This document shows positions 1 to 8,982 of a stretch of 29,495 nt of DNA, in pieces. Below the pieces are notes generated by a model. The model worked only from the letters and a program-made list of their open reading frames with translations, searched no databases and was not told the origin of the DNA. The translations under genes and the position numbers were made by a program. The stretch is from an uncultured Lachnospiraceae bacterium (GTDB taxonomy: Bacteria; Bacillota; Clostridia; Lachnospirales; Lachnospiraceae), in assembly GCA_947175775.1 (NCBI GenBank), contig CAMWNY010000002.1, positions 1 to 29,495 on the forward strand, in the 5' to 3' direction. Every line of letters starts with the position of its first letter. Positions within the stretch are counted from its first letter, which is position 1.

Positions 1-1351
1 ATATGATGAATCAAACGAAGCATATGACGAAGCGAATGAAGTATATGATGAATCAGGCGAAGCATATGACGAAGCAAATGAAGTATATGATGAATCAAAC
101 GAAGCATATGACGAAGCGAATGAAGTATATGATGAATCAAACGAAGCATATGACGAAGCGAATGAAATATATGATGAATTAGAAACAGTATATGATGAAT
201 CAAACGAACTATATGATGAGTCAAACGAATTATATGAAGATAAAGTAAATGAAACGTATGATGAGTCAAATGAACTATATGAATATGAAGTAAATGAAGT
301 GTATGATGAGCCAGGCGAAGCGAATGAAATGTATGATGAATCAGGCAAAGTATATGATGAATTAGAAACAGTATATGATGATAACGAAGATGTAGATAAT
401 ATGGAAGCAGTTTCTAGTGAAATAGAAGATATAAAAGAAGAAAAAGAGCTTGATCCGGAAGACGCAGAGAGCATTGCAGAGACTGCAAAGGAAGACGCTT
501 TAAGAACGCAGGAAATTAAAATGAATACTGCGGATTTAAGCTCCCTTTCCGAGAGAATTGTGGAGACTGCAAAAAGAGAAACAACAGGTGCAAGGCGTGA
601 GGAAATTCGCGAATTTACAATTGAGGAGCAGAAGCTGTTTGAAAACTTTGCAGTTACGAAAAAAATAAAAAAACAAATACTTTTTGCTTTGGAAAATATG
701 ACGCTTGCAGCATTTACTGGAAATGTAATTATCACAGGCGATACGGGAATTGATACCGTGAGAATGGCAAAGAATCTGATTCGTGAATTTCAGACAATCG
801 ATGCAAATTTCTCAGGAAAGGTAGCAAAGATTACCGGTGAAAAATTAAATCAAAAAAATTTAAAAGATGTCTTTGAGAAATTGAATAATGGTGGTATTAT
901 AATAGAGAAGGCAAATGGCATGACTGAGGAAAAGCTTTATGAGCTTGCAACATTTCTCAATCAGGAAAATCTCGGCATTGTCGTTATTATGGAGGACACG
1001 AAAAAAGAGATTACAAGGCTTTTGGAAAAACAGGCGATGATTATTGATTACTTTAACATCAGAATTGACTTGATGGAAATGGACAACAACGCGCTTGTAG
1101 CTTATGCTAGAAATTATGCATTGGCATTGGAATACTCCATTGACGAGTTGGGGATACTTGCCCTTTATACTAGAATTGCAAATATACAGAGCGGTAATCA
1201 TGTGGTAACAAAGGATGAAGTAAGAGATATTATAGACGAAGCAATTTGGAAATCTAAGAAATCCAAAATTAAAAATTTCGTTGATGTGCTTTTTGCCAGA
1301 AGATATGACAGCGAGGATATGATCGTGCTTAAGGAAAGAGATTTCATGTAA
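1..1351 (+). CDS. Acidic heptad-repeat protein with degenerate AAA-type domain (5' truncated)
   Basis: The reading frame is open from base 2, so the start lies upstream of the window. About 390 bases at the left encode tandem seven-residue units of the form YDESNEA/YDEANEV, which form a 42-bp higher-order repeat at first and decay rightward. An acidic linker follows, then a domain of roughly 220 residues. There, GDTGIDTV sits where a Walker A loop would be, with Asp in place of the essential Lys, and GGIIIEKA sits where Walker B would be, without the Asp. The C-terminal helices resemble the lid of CbbX/SpoVK-like AAA proteins, so this is probably a non-catalytic AAA-like fold (inference). The gene lies 19 nt before glgB and is probably co-transcribed with it. 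The function is unknown. A GTG at 299 is not a plausible start because the repeat frame continues upstream. Confidence 0.8.
   Translation, partial: YDESNEAYDEANEVYDESGEAYDEANEVYDESNEAYDEANEVYDESNEAYDEANEIYDELETVYDESNELYDESNELYEDKVNETYDESNELYEYEVNEVYDEPGEANEMYDESGKVYDELETVYDDNEDVDNMEAVSSEIEDIKEEKELDPEDAESIAETAKEDALRTQEIKMNTADLSSLSERIVETAKRETTGARREEIREFTIEEQKLFENFAVTKKIKKQILFALENMTLAAFTGNVIITGDTGIDTVRMAKNLIREFQTIDANFSGKVAKITGEKLNQKNLKDVFEKLNNGGIIIEKANGMTEEKLYELATFLNQENLGIVVIMEDTKKEITRLLEKQAMIIDYFNIRIDLMEMDNNALVAYARNYALALEYSIDELGILALYTRIANIQSGNHVVTKDEVRDIIDEAIWKSKKSKIKNFVDVLFARRYDSEDMIVLKERDFM
2..385 (+). repeat. 21-bp/42-bp tandem repeat coding for YDE heptads
   Basis: The first four 42-bp units (2-43, 44-85, 86-127, 128-169) are nearly identical and each encodes two heptads, YDESNEA then YDEANEV or a close variant. 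Further right the 21-bp units diverge (YDELETV, YDESNEL, YEDKVNET, YDEPGEANEM). The length stays in frame throughout. The array begins upstream of the window. Confidence 0.95.
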
Positions 1352-1370
1352 AAATTGGGGGTAATTGTTT

Positions 1371-3278
1371 ATGGCTGATACCGAAACAACAGTATTTATT
1401 TCAGAAGCAGACCAGTATGTATTTGGACAAGGGACTCATTACGAAATTTATAAAAAGCTGGGTGCGCATTTTTGTAAAAAAGGTAATAAGAATGGTGTAT
1501 TTTTTGCAGTTTGGGCGCCAAATGCAAAAGAAGTGTATGTTATAGGAGAATTTAATGACTGGGATGAAAGCGCCGCTCCTATGGAAAGAATCGGTGAAAT
1601 TGGTATTTTTACAACGTTCATTGAAGGTGTTAAAGAAGGGCAGATGTATAAATACGTGATTGTGCTTCCGAATGGCAATAAGCTTTATAAGGCAGATCCG
1701 TTTGCAAATTACGCGGAAATGCGTCCGGGTAATGCATCAAGAATTTATGATTTAAACCATTTTAAATGGGGCGATAAGAAGTGGATGACTGCGCGTGATA
1801 AGAAAGATATGAATAGTCAGCCCATGTCAATCTACGAGTGCCATATTGGTTCATGGATGAAGCATCCTGATGGAACGGAAGACGGTTTTTACAGCTATCG
1901 TCAGTTTGCTGACAGAATTGTTGAGTATTTAAAGGAAATGCCTTATACACACGTGGAGCTTATGGGTATTGCAGAGTTCCCGTTTGACGGTTCATGGGGG
2001 TATCAGGTAACGGGTTATTATGCGCCAACCTCAAGATATGGCAATCCGGATGATTTCAGATATTTAATTGATTTGTTGCATAAAAATGACATTGGTGTCA
2101 TTTTGGACTGGGTGCCTGCCCATTTCCCAAGAGATGCGCATGGTTTATGCGAGTTTGACGGTACTTGCCTGTACGAGCATCCGGATAAGAGACTTGGTGA
2201 ACATCCTGACTGGGGAACAAAAATATTTAATTACAGTAAAAATGAGGTGCGCAATTTCCTAATCGCAAATGCGCTGTTTTGGATTAATGAATTTCATATT
2301 GACGGACTTCGTGTGGATGCGGTGGCATCTATGCTCTATCTTGATTATGGCAAGAAGGACGGCGAATGGGTAGCAAACAAATACGGCGGAAATGAGAATC
2401 TTGACGCAATTGAATTCTTTAAGCACTTAAATTCCGTAATTCATGGTCAGCATCCTGGTGTAATGACGATTGCAGAAGAGTCGACAGCATGGCCGAAGGT
2501 AACGGCAAAGCCAGAAGATGACGGGTTAGGATTTTCATTCAAGTGGAATATGGGATGGATGCATGATTACTGTGAGTACATGAAGCTTGATCCCTATTTC
2601 AGAAAAGACAACCATTACAAACTGACGTTCGCAATGAGTTACAACAGTGCTGAGAATTATATTCTTCCGTTATCACACGATGAAGTTGTACATTTAAAAT
2701 GCTCTATGGTAAACAAGATGCCAGGATTTGAGATTGACAAGTATGCAAATCTTAGAAACCTTTACACATTTATGTTTGGACATGAGGGTAAGAAGCTTTT
2801 GTTTATGGGACAGGATTTTGCACAGGAGCGCGAATGGAGTGAGGCGAGAGAGCTTGACTGGAATCTGCTTGCAAAACCATTAAACAAAGGTATGCATGAT
2901 TTTATGGGAGCCTTGCTCAAGCTGTATAAGGAGAGTCCTTGTCTGTACGAGATTGATAATGACTGGAGCGGCTTCGAATGGATGAATGCGGATGACAAGG
3001 ATAGAAGTATTTACAGCTTTGTGAGAAGATCAAAGAAGGGAAAGCAGCATATGCTTTTCGTTATCAATATGACACCTGTGGAATATCCGAAGTATCGGGT
3101 GGGTGTGCCAATGAATACACAGTATAAGCTGGTTATCAACTCAGACGATGTTAAGTATGGCGGAAACGGAAATAAGATTCCGAAGTCGCTTAAGGCAAGA
3201 AAGGGTCTTTGTGATAACAGGGAGCAGTATATAACATTTAAACTTCCGCCTCTTACGGCAGTGGTGTATACATTTTAA
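1371..3278 (+). CDS. glgB: 1,4-alpha-glucan branching enzyme
   Basis: This is a GH13 glycogen branching enzyme that forms alpha-1,6 branches in glycogen in the cytoplasm. It has 635 residues, about the usual size. An N-terminal CBM48-like beta domain (about 40-115, VFFAVWAPNAKEVYVIGEFN) precedes the TIM barrel. Barrel motifs visible are DWVPAHFP (about 246), DGLRVDAVAS (311-320, nucleophile D316), IAEEST (367-372, acid/base E369) and LSHDEVVH, followed by a C-terminal beta domain ending in LPPLTAVVYTF. The start is ATG 1371, because GGGGG at 1357-1361 is 9 nt upstream; a TTG at 1365 is too close to it. A terminator follows at 3302. No other glycogen gene is in the window. Confidence 0.97.
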   Translation: MADTETTVFISEADQYVFGQGTHYEIYKKLGAHFCKKGNKNGVFFAVWAPNAKEVYVIGEFNDWDESAAPMERIGEIGIFTTFIEGVKEGQMYKYVIVLPNGNKLYKADPFANYAEMRPGNASRIYDLNHFKWGDKKWMTARDKKDMNSQPMSIYECHIGSWMKHPDGTEDGFYSYRQFADRIVEYLKEMPYTHVELMGIAEFPFDGSWGYQVTGYYAPTSRYGNPDDFRYLIDLLHKNDIGVILDWVPAHFPRDAHGLCEFDGTCLYEHPDKRLGEHPDWGTKIFNYSKNEVRNFLIANALFWINEFHIDGLRVDAVASMLYLDYGKKDGEWVANKYGGNENLDAIEFFKHLNSVIHGQHPGVMTIAEESTAWPKVTAKPEDDGLGFSFKWNMGWMHDYCEYMKLDPYFRKDNHYKLTFAMSYNSAENYILPLSHDEVVHLKCSMVNKMPGFEIDKYANLRNLYTFMFGHEGKKLLFMGQDFAQEREWSEARELDWNLLAKPLNKGMHDFMGALLKLYKESPCLYEIDNDWSGFEWMNADDKDRSIYSFVRRSKKGKQHMLFVINMTPVEYPKYRVGVPMNTQYKLVINSDDVKYGGNGNKIPKSLKARKGLCDNREQYITFKLPPLTAVVYTF

Positions 3279-3301
3279 TTTAATATGTTAGAGTTTAGGA
3301 G

Positions 3302-3339
3302 TTCGGTCATGTATCTTAGATATATGACCGAATTTTATT
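3302..3339 (+). terminator. Rho-independent terminator after glgB
   Basis: A 9-bp stem, TTCGGTCAT (3302-3310) with ATGACCGAA (3324-3332), is followed by TTTTATT. It separates the glgB transcript from the sigma-28 promoter just downstream. Confidence 0.85.
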
Positions 3340-3346
3340 CCCACCC

Positions 3347-3374
3347 TAAAGTTTTTCCATAAACATTCCGACAT
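3347..3374 (+). promoter_or_regulatory. Sigma-28 (FliA/SigD) promoter
   Basis: TAAAGTTT at 3347-3354 is an exact match to the extended sigma-28 -35 element. After 12 nt comes TCCGACAT (3367-3374), 6 of 8 to GCCGATAT. It lies 61 nt before the DUF6240-like gene. No other sigma-28 match was seen before flagellin, so it may drive the whole DUF6240-like/fliC/fliS block. Confidence 0.75.
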
Positions 3375-3435
3375 ATTTAATAGAAATCAATACAGTAACA
3401 TAAAATATTTTATTCGGAAAGTATGGGGATTTTGT

Positions 3436-6400
3436 ATGAATATTACGTTAGATTCACAAATCTCCACTACTGCACCAGCAGGCACCGAAAATAGTACTAC
3501 AACTACATATAAACCGCAAACTGCAGCACAGGAAGTGCACAGTAAGGGGTTTCAATTAGACATCGCTGATAGAGTTATGGATAACGAGGCATATGGTCAC
3601 GGATTGACCGCAGATGAAATTATGCAGCAGGCAGCTAACACAGACGTTAGTGTCCAAAAAGACTTTATGGTAGTGATGTCTAATTGCGTTTCCGGAGAAG
3701 ACTTTCAAAAAATGCAGGAAGAAGGTTTTAACCCTGCAAATATTGATGTGGAAACATATGTAAATATTGTAGATAAAATTAAGGTGACGCTTGCACAGGC
3801 AGGAGTGGAAGTTGCAGGCTATAATGATGATTTAGATGTTGATAAAATAGAGCAGATTACGGGAAGCAGGATAAATGCCGAAACCCTTGCGGACGATTTG
3901 TCAGATATGCTTTTAAAAAGTGACATTCCTGTCACAAATGAGAACATAGAAGCGCTTGTGGGCGCTATTATGGAAGCATCGGGAATCACGGATATTTCGG
4001 ATGATGCCATAAAATATATGGTTGTAAATCATAAGACGCCAACAATCGAAAACATTTATAAAGCGCAGTTTTCAAGTACGGGAAATATGCAGCAGGCGCA
4101 GGGGTATTACAGTGAAGGAATTGCAGGCGGCGGAAGCTATTATGCGAAAAAAGCCGACAGCATTGATTGGAAGAACCTTGAGAAGCAGCTTGACTCTGTA
4201 ATCAGTCAGGCAGGGCTGGATACGGATGAGAAAACCAAAAGCGCGGCATTGGAAAATGCCAAATGGCTTGTTGAATCGGGGATAGAACTGAATGTTGAAA
4301 ATCTGACACTTGTGTCAGATTTGAAGGGATTGAAGCTTCCGATGGACTTGCAGCAGTTGGAAGAGATTTGCGTTACTGCATTGGAAAATGGAAAAACACC
4401 GACAAAAGCATTGATGACAAGAGAGACTTCCATTGCAGAGCAGGCAAAGGAAATTTTGGAGACTGTAGAAGGCATTTCGGATGAAGCAGTTCATACGGTT
4501 GTGGAATCCGGTGAAGAGATAACGATTAAAAATTTATCAGAGGCACAAAAACAGATTGAAGCGTCTTCAGTACAGACGGCAGAGCAAATATCGGCAGATA
4601 CAAATGTGGATGAGGCATCTTTGAGAGAAGTTGAGGCAAAGCGACAGCTTGAGGAAATCCGTCTTATGATGACTGAAGAAGCAAACAGGCATCTTTTAAA
4701 GGCAGGTATTTCGATTGATACGACGGAACTTTCTAAGGTTGTGGATGCGCTGAAAGCAGCGGAGGAGTCTATAAGAGCCGTGCTGTTCCAAGGTGCAAGT
4801 GCAGAAGAAAACGCGCAAAGAGCGCTTTTATTTGAAGAAACCATTGCCAAGACCAAGGAAATTGCAGGAATGCCCGCGGCGCTCATTGGAAAACTGGTAA
4901 TGAGTGCACAGTCCTATACGATAAACCGTATTCATGAGGACGGAGCGGCGCTTCAAAATGAGTTATCGCAGGATAATAAGGGTCAAAATCAAAATCAGCA
5001 AAGGCAGGCATCACAGGCGTATGAAACGCTTATGACTGCTCCGAGAAAAGATTTGGGAGACAAAATCAGCAAGGCTTTCCGTAATGTTGATGATATTTTG
5101 GAAGATATGGGCTTGGAGACAAGCGAGCCGAACAGAAGAGCCGTACGTATTCTTGGATACAACAGTATGGAAATCAGTGAGGAAAATATCAATGCGGTGA
5201 AAGAGGCAGATAGCAAAATTAATGGTGTGATTAACCGGATGACGCCTGCGACAACGCTTCAAATGATAAGGGAGCAGAAGAATCCGCTTGAAATGACAAT
5301 GGAGGAGCTTGACGAATACCTGAACGATAAGGGCAGGGATTTGGCGGAGGACGCACAGAAATATTCGGTATTTTTACAAAAGCTTGACAGAGCAGGGAAT
5401 ATTTCCGAAACGGAGCGGGAAGCGTATATTGGAATTTACCGGCTGTTCAGACAGATTGAGCGGTCAGATGGAGCAGTTATCGGAAGTGTGGTAGCTACAG
5501 GCGCACAGATGAATTTTAAAAATATGCTTTCGGCAATCAGGACATCTGCGGACAAAAATATGGATATACGCGTGGATGATGACTTTGGAGCGCTTGAGGA
5601 GTTTATTCTAAAGGGTAAGGCGATTGATGAACAGATTATGAGCGGCTTCCATAATGAAGATTCCAATAATGCCGGTCAGCGTGAACGGGAACAGTATTAC
5701 GCAAGACTTTCCGGAGAAATTAATACAGAGCTTGCGGAAAAGACAGACATCGAAAAGCTTAAAGATGTGGAACTGTCGGAAACTACGACGGTTGAGCAGT
5801 TTGCCGATAGCATAAAAATGACACAGATGTCAGAAAGTCAGGAAAAGCAAGAGGAATGGAAGAGAGAGAATTTAAAGAGCTTCCAAGAAAATCTGAATGA
5901 AATACAGCAGATTGATGAACAGGTGATAGAGTCACTGATAGGATATGGTCAGTCCATCAGTATAGACAATATTCAGGCAGCAGAGATGCTTATGCTGGAC
6001 AGAGGTTCCCTTTTTAAGCAGATTATCCAAAAGTCGGGACCTGTCACAACGGATGAGGATACATCATCAGAAATTGAAGATGAGGATACTGAAGAAAGCA
6101 CAATTATAAATGATGCGGAAAAAACTATTTTAGAGAAGTCGGGACAGTTTATAAATGCACTCACAGATAAGGAACATGCAAATGGGTCTTACAAGGAAAT
6201 GATTGATGAGGCGGGAAAAGCTGTTGAAAAGATAATCTATAAAAAAGGATCTTCACGCATAGATGTAAAAGCAGCACAGTCTTTATATAAGGGACTGAAC
6301 CTTGCAGGGAACCTTGCAAGGGAGGAAAACTATGAAGTACCCATAAATATAAAGGGTGAGATTACTTCTGTTAATTTGAAAATTTATCACAATGCATCTG

Positions 6401-6723
6401 AGACAGGGAAGGTATCCGTAACATTTGAAACAGAGAAATTTGGAAAAGTAGCAGCAGAATTTGATGTAACGGATAAGAGCATTTCTGGCATGGTGGTATT
6501 TGAAAATACGGCAGGAAAAACGGATATGGAAGCGATTGATCAGACAATAAAAAATCAGCTTTCAGGTGACAGCGGCAAGGCAGTCCGTATCAGCCTTGTA
6601 CAATCAAAAACACTTGACTTAAATAAGTTTGGTCAGGACAGACAAGTAAAAGGAACTGACAGCAAAGCGTCAACAGCGGAATTATATCAAACAGCAAAGG
6701 CCTTTTTAACAGCATTAAAGTAA
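3436..6723 (+). CDS. DUF6240-like large helical protein with FliK-like C-terminus
   Basis: This 1095-residue, mostly helical acidic protein has no signal peptide or membrane segment. It carries loosely repeated modules around an ENI-x-A helix start, near residues 165 (VTNENIEAL), 202 (TIENIYKAQ), 362 (ITIKNLSEAQ), 580 (ISEENINAV) and 841 (ISIDNIQAA). I recall this architecture as DUF6240, a Lachnospiraceae family (tentative). The last 130 residues differ: VNLKIYH...KVSVTFETEKFGKVAAEF has the alternating beta pattern and GxVxVxFETExLGxVxA signature of the FliK hook-length control C-terminal domain. GGGG at 3425-3428 precedes ATG 3436 by 7 nt. The gene ends 24 nt before flagellin and sits under a sigma-28 promoter. 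A flagellar role (hook or filament length, or export) is inferred from fold and context. Confidence 0.85.
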   Translation: MNITLDSQISTTAPAGTENSTTTTYKPQTAAQEVHSKGFQLDIADRVMDNEAYGHGLTADEIMQQAANTDVSVQKDFMVVMSNCVSGEDFQKMQEEGFNPANIDVETYVNIVDKIKVTLAQAGVEVAGYNDDLDVDKIEQITGSRINAETLADDLSDMLLKSDIPVTNENIEALVGAIMEASGITDISDDAIKYMVVNHKTPTIENIYKAQFSSTGNMQQAQGYYSEGIAGGGSYYAKKADSIDWKNLEKQLDSVISQAGLDTDEKTKSAALENAKWLVESGIELNVENLTLVSDLKGLKLPMDLQQLEEICVTALENGKTPTKALMTRETSIAEQAKEILETVEGISDEAVHTVVESGEEITIKNLSEAQKQIEASSVQTAEQISADTNVDEASLREVEAKRQLEEIRLMMTEEANRHLLKAGISIDTTELSKVVDALKAAEESIRAVLFQGASAEENAQRALLFEETIAKTKEIAGMPAALIGKLVMSAQSYTINRIHEDGAALQNELSQDNKGQNQNQQRQASQAYETLMTAPRKDLGDKISKAFRNVDDILEDMGLETSEPNRRAVRILGYNSMEISEENINAVKEADSKINGVINRMTPATTLQMIREQKNPLEMTMEELDEYLNDKGRDLAEDAQKYSVFLQKLDRAGNISETEREAYIGIYRLFRQIERSDGAVIGSVVATGAQMNFKNMLSAIRTSADKNMDIRVDDDFGALEEFILKGKAIDEQIMSGFHNEDSNNAGQREREQYYARLSGEINTELAEKTDIEKLKDVELSETTTVEQFADSIKMTQMSESQEKQEEWKRENLKSFQENLNEIQQIDEQVIESLIGYGQSISIDNIQAAEMLMLDRGSLFKQIIQKSGPVTTDEDTSSEIEDEDTEESTIINDAEKTILEKSGQFINALTDKEHANGSYKEMIDEAGKAVEKIIYKKGSSRIDVKAAQSLYKGLNLAGNLAREENYEVPINIKGEITSVNLKIYHNASETGKVSVTFETEKFGKVAAEFDVTDKSISGMVVFENTAGKTDMEAIDQTIKNQLSGDSGKAVRISLVQSKTLDLNKFGQDRQVKGTDSKASTAELYQTAKAFLTALK

Positions 6724-6747
6724 GAAGAGCATAGTGGAGGTTAAATA

Positions 6748-8469
6748 ATGAGAATAAATTTTAATGTATCATCTATAGTAGCACAAAATGCATTGGGAAA
6801 TAACGATGCGCGACTTTCTGAGTCTACATTAAGGCTTTCAAGCGGTCTTAAGATTAACAAGGCATCTGACAATGCAGCAGGGCTTGCCATTGCAAGAAAG
6901 ATGGATGCGCAGATTAAAAGCTTAATGCGTGCCAATCAAAATTCAAATGACGGTCTTTCTGTAGTAAATACAGTTGATGGCGCTATGGCAGAAATGCATG
7001 ACATTCTTCAGAGAATGAACGAACTTGCCATCCAGGCAGCAAACGGTACAAATTCGGATGATGACAGAAAGCAGATACAGCTTGAGATTGATGAGTTAGT
7101 TGCAGAGCTTGACAGAATTGCAGATACAACGGAGTTTAATGCACAGAATCTTCTTGACGGAACATTTGCATATAAGGGATATTCGAACACGGAAAATGTG
7201 AAAGTAATGTCTTATACGGACGGTGTTGCAAGCGGTACTTATGTAATTGGACAGCTTGAGTACTATCACTACGAGGATAAAATTACAACTTATACAGGTA
7301 ATGTCACAAGCACAAGTACAAATGCGGGGACAAAGACTGTTAAAAGTATTGAAAGTGAAGACTCGTATGAGATAAGCAGTGCAGATGATGCAAAAAATGC
7401 ATTAAAAAAGAGCGGCGATATGAATGCATATCAGGATATTAGCGGTATAAAAGCATTTCCGGAAGATTCGCTTGTGACAATTGAGGATGATAATATTGTT
7501 ATCAGAGCGCAAGGTGATTTTGAAATGAAGCTTGCTGTCAATGACAGGGATGCTGTGACTACTTCAACTTACAGCAGCCTTGCGTCAACTACGACGGCAA
7601 CAACTACCTACAGTACATATACCTACAGAAACGTATCAGTAGCAGTATCTACGGCTACGACAGTCCGGTATAATATTAATGTTATCAACGTTGGTGGGGA
7701 AAAGGGCGTAAATGCCGTTTCAGAGGATGATTATAGAAATATTGCAAAAAGTCTTGAAGGATACTTTAAGGACAGAAACGAAACAAATGTTGAGATAACA
7801 AATATGACGTGTGATATTGATGCAGACGGCAAAGCGAGCATGAAGATTGCCTATAAGTGTACGGATGCGGCGGGCAATGAAGTTAATCAAGATATGGAGC
7901 TGGTATTGCATCAGGAAACCAAAAATATTAATGCAGACCCGACAATTTCAACCGGCGATAAAAAAGAGTATACAATGAATGATTATCTCTATCAGATGAA
8001 AGAAACCGTAAAAACAACATATACTGTTGGTGGAGATGATCCAGAGAACTGCATTCAGCTGAATGTTACCGGAATGGGTGCAATGCAGATTCAGGTTGGT
8101 GCAAATGAGGGGCAGATTCTTGCGATTGAAATTCCAAATGTTAATACAGTATATTTGGGTGTGGATAATCTTAATATATCAACAGAGGATAAGGCAACGG
8201 AGGCGATTAATACAATTGGAAATGCAATTAATTACCTGTCTGGCGTACGTGCGAAAATTGGAGCATATGCAAACCGTTTAGAGCATATTGTTACAAATCT
8301 TAATACAACAGAGGAAAATATGACAGCAGCGTATTCACGTATTATGGATGTTGATATGGCTACGGAGATGACAGAATATTCAACTGTGCAGGTTCTCGTA
8401 CAGGCATCAACATCAATGCTTGCACAAGCGAACGAAAGACCGCAGCAGGTACTGCAGCTGTTACAATAA
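6748..8469 (+). CDS. fliC: Flagellin
   Basis: The filament subunit has 573 residues. The conserved N-terminal D0/D1 region is residues 1-145 (MRINFNVSSIVAQNALG, LRLSSGLKINKASDNAAGLAI, LQRMNELAIQAANG). The C-terminal D1/D0 is about 485-573, ending NERPQQVLQLLQ. Between them is a variable surface domain of about 330 residues with a Thr/Ser/Tyr-rich stretch around 270-305. The LQRMNELAIQ segment and the later ELDRI segment correspond to the TLR5-contact region of enterobacterial flagellin and look largely kept (family knowledge). GGAGG at 6736-6740 precedes ATG by 7 nt. No terminator was seen before fliS, 36 nt downstream. Confidence 0.97.
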   Translation: MRINFNVSSIVAQNALGNNDARLSESTLRLSSGLKINKASDNAAGLAIARKMDAQIKSLMRANQNSNDGLSVVNTVDGAMAEMHDILQRMNELAIQAANGTNSDDDRKQIQLEIDELVAELDRIADTTEFNAQNLLDGTFAYKGYSNTENVKVMSYTDGVASGTYVIGQLEYYHYEDKITTYTGNVTSTSTNAGTKTVKSIESEDSYEISSADDAKNALKKSGDMNAYQDISGIKAFPEDSLVTIEDDNIVIRAQGDFEMKLAVNDRDAVTTSTYSSLASTTTATTTYSTYTYRNVSVAVSTATTVRYNINVINVGGEKGVNAVSEDDYRNIAKSLEGYFKDRNETNVEITNMTCDIDADGKASMKIAYKCTDAAGNEVNQDMELVLHQETKNINADPTISTGDKKEYTMNDYLYQMKETVKTTYTVGGDDPENCIQLNVTGMGAMQIQVGANEGQILAIEIPNVNTVYLGVDNLNISTEDKATEAINTIGNAINYLSGVRAKIGAYANRLEHIVTNLNTTEENMTAAYSRIMDVDMATEMTEYSTVQVLVQASTSMLAQANERPQQVLQLLQ

Positions 8470-8505
8470 AACCTGTATTATGAGTCAGCGGCATGGAGGG
8501 TTAAA

Positions 8506-8982
8506 ATGACGAAGGAAAATAAACAAATTTTTACAAGACGTATTTCACAGGCAAACCGTACACAGCTTGTAGTTATTGTATATGAAATGCTCTTAGTATA
8601 TTTAGAAGATGCGGTAAAAGCATATGAGGCAGAAGACAAACAGGAGTTTGCACGCAATTTAAAGCTTGCGAGAGAGTGCATTGGTCAGATGCGCACGAGC
8701 CTGAATTTTGAATACGAACTCTCAAAAAATCTGTTCGCAATATATTGTTTCGCGGACAGGGAGCTTGCAAATGACATTTTTGGAAATAAGACAGATAACC
8801 TTGATGTATTAAAAATGATATTTACAAAGCTCCATGATGCGTATTATACCATAAGCAAGGAAGATAAGTCAGAACCTCTTATGGATAATATTCAGGATGT
8901 ATATGCCGGTCTTACTTATGGTAAGACGGATGTGACAGAGAGTCTTGTTAATTATGATGCAAAGAGAGGTTATATGGCATAG
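8506..8982 (+). CDS. fliS: FliS-type flagellin export chaperone
   Basis: This 158-residue all-helical protein lies directly downstream of flagellin with a GGAGG ribosome site at about 8 nt. The N-terminal part, IFTRRISQANRTQLVVIVYEMLLVYLEDAV, matches the FliS pattern (Y-x-x-x-x-V-x-x-A-x-P-x-x-L-x-x-M-L-Y-x-x), though the usual Ser-Pro before the first long helix is replaced. FliS binds the C-terminal D0 helix of flagellin in the cytoplasm and delivers it to the export gate. The protein is somewhat longer than the usual 125-135 residues because of its tail. Its last 35 nt overlap the converging DUF2508 gene. Confidence 0.85.
   Translation: MTKENKQIFTRRISQANRTQLVVIVYEMLLVYLEDAVKAYEAEDKQEFARNLKLARECIGQMRTSLNFEYELSKNLFAIYCFADRELANDIFGNKTDNLDVLKMIFTKLHDAYYTISKEDKSEPLMDNIQDVYAGLTYGKTDVTESLVNYDAKRGYMA

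Noticed and set aside
1..385. Regular repeats that could suggest a CRISPR array
   Set aside because: Units are 21 and 42 bp with no unique spacers, and they stay in frame as part of a protein.
4491..4886. 131-codon frame on the minus strand
   Set aside because: It lies entirely inside the DUF6240-like gene, has Ser/Ala-rich shadow composition and no ribosome site.
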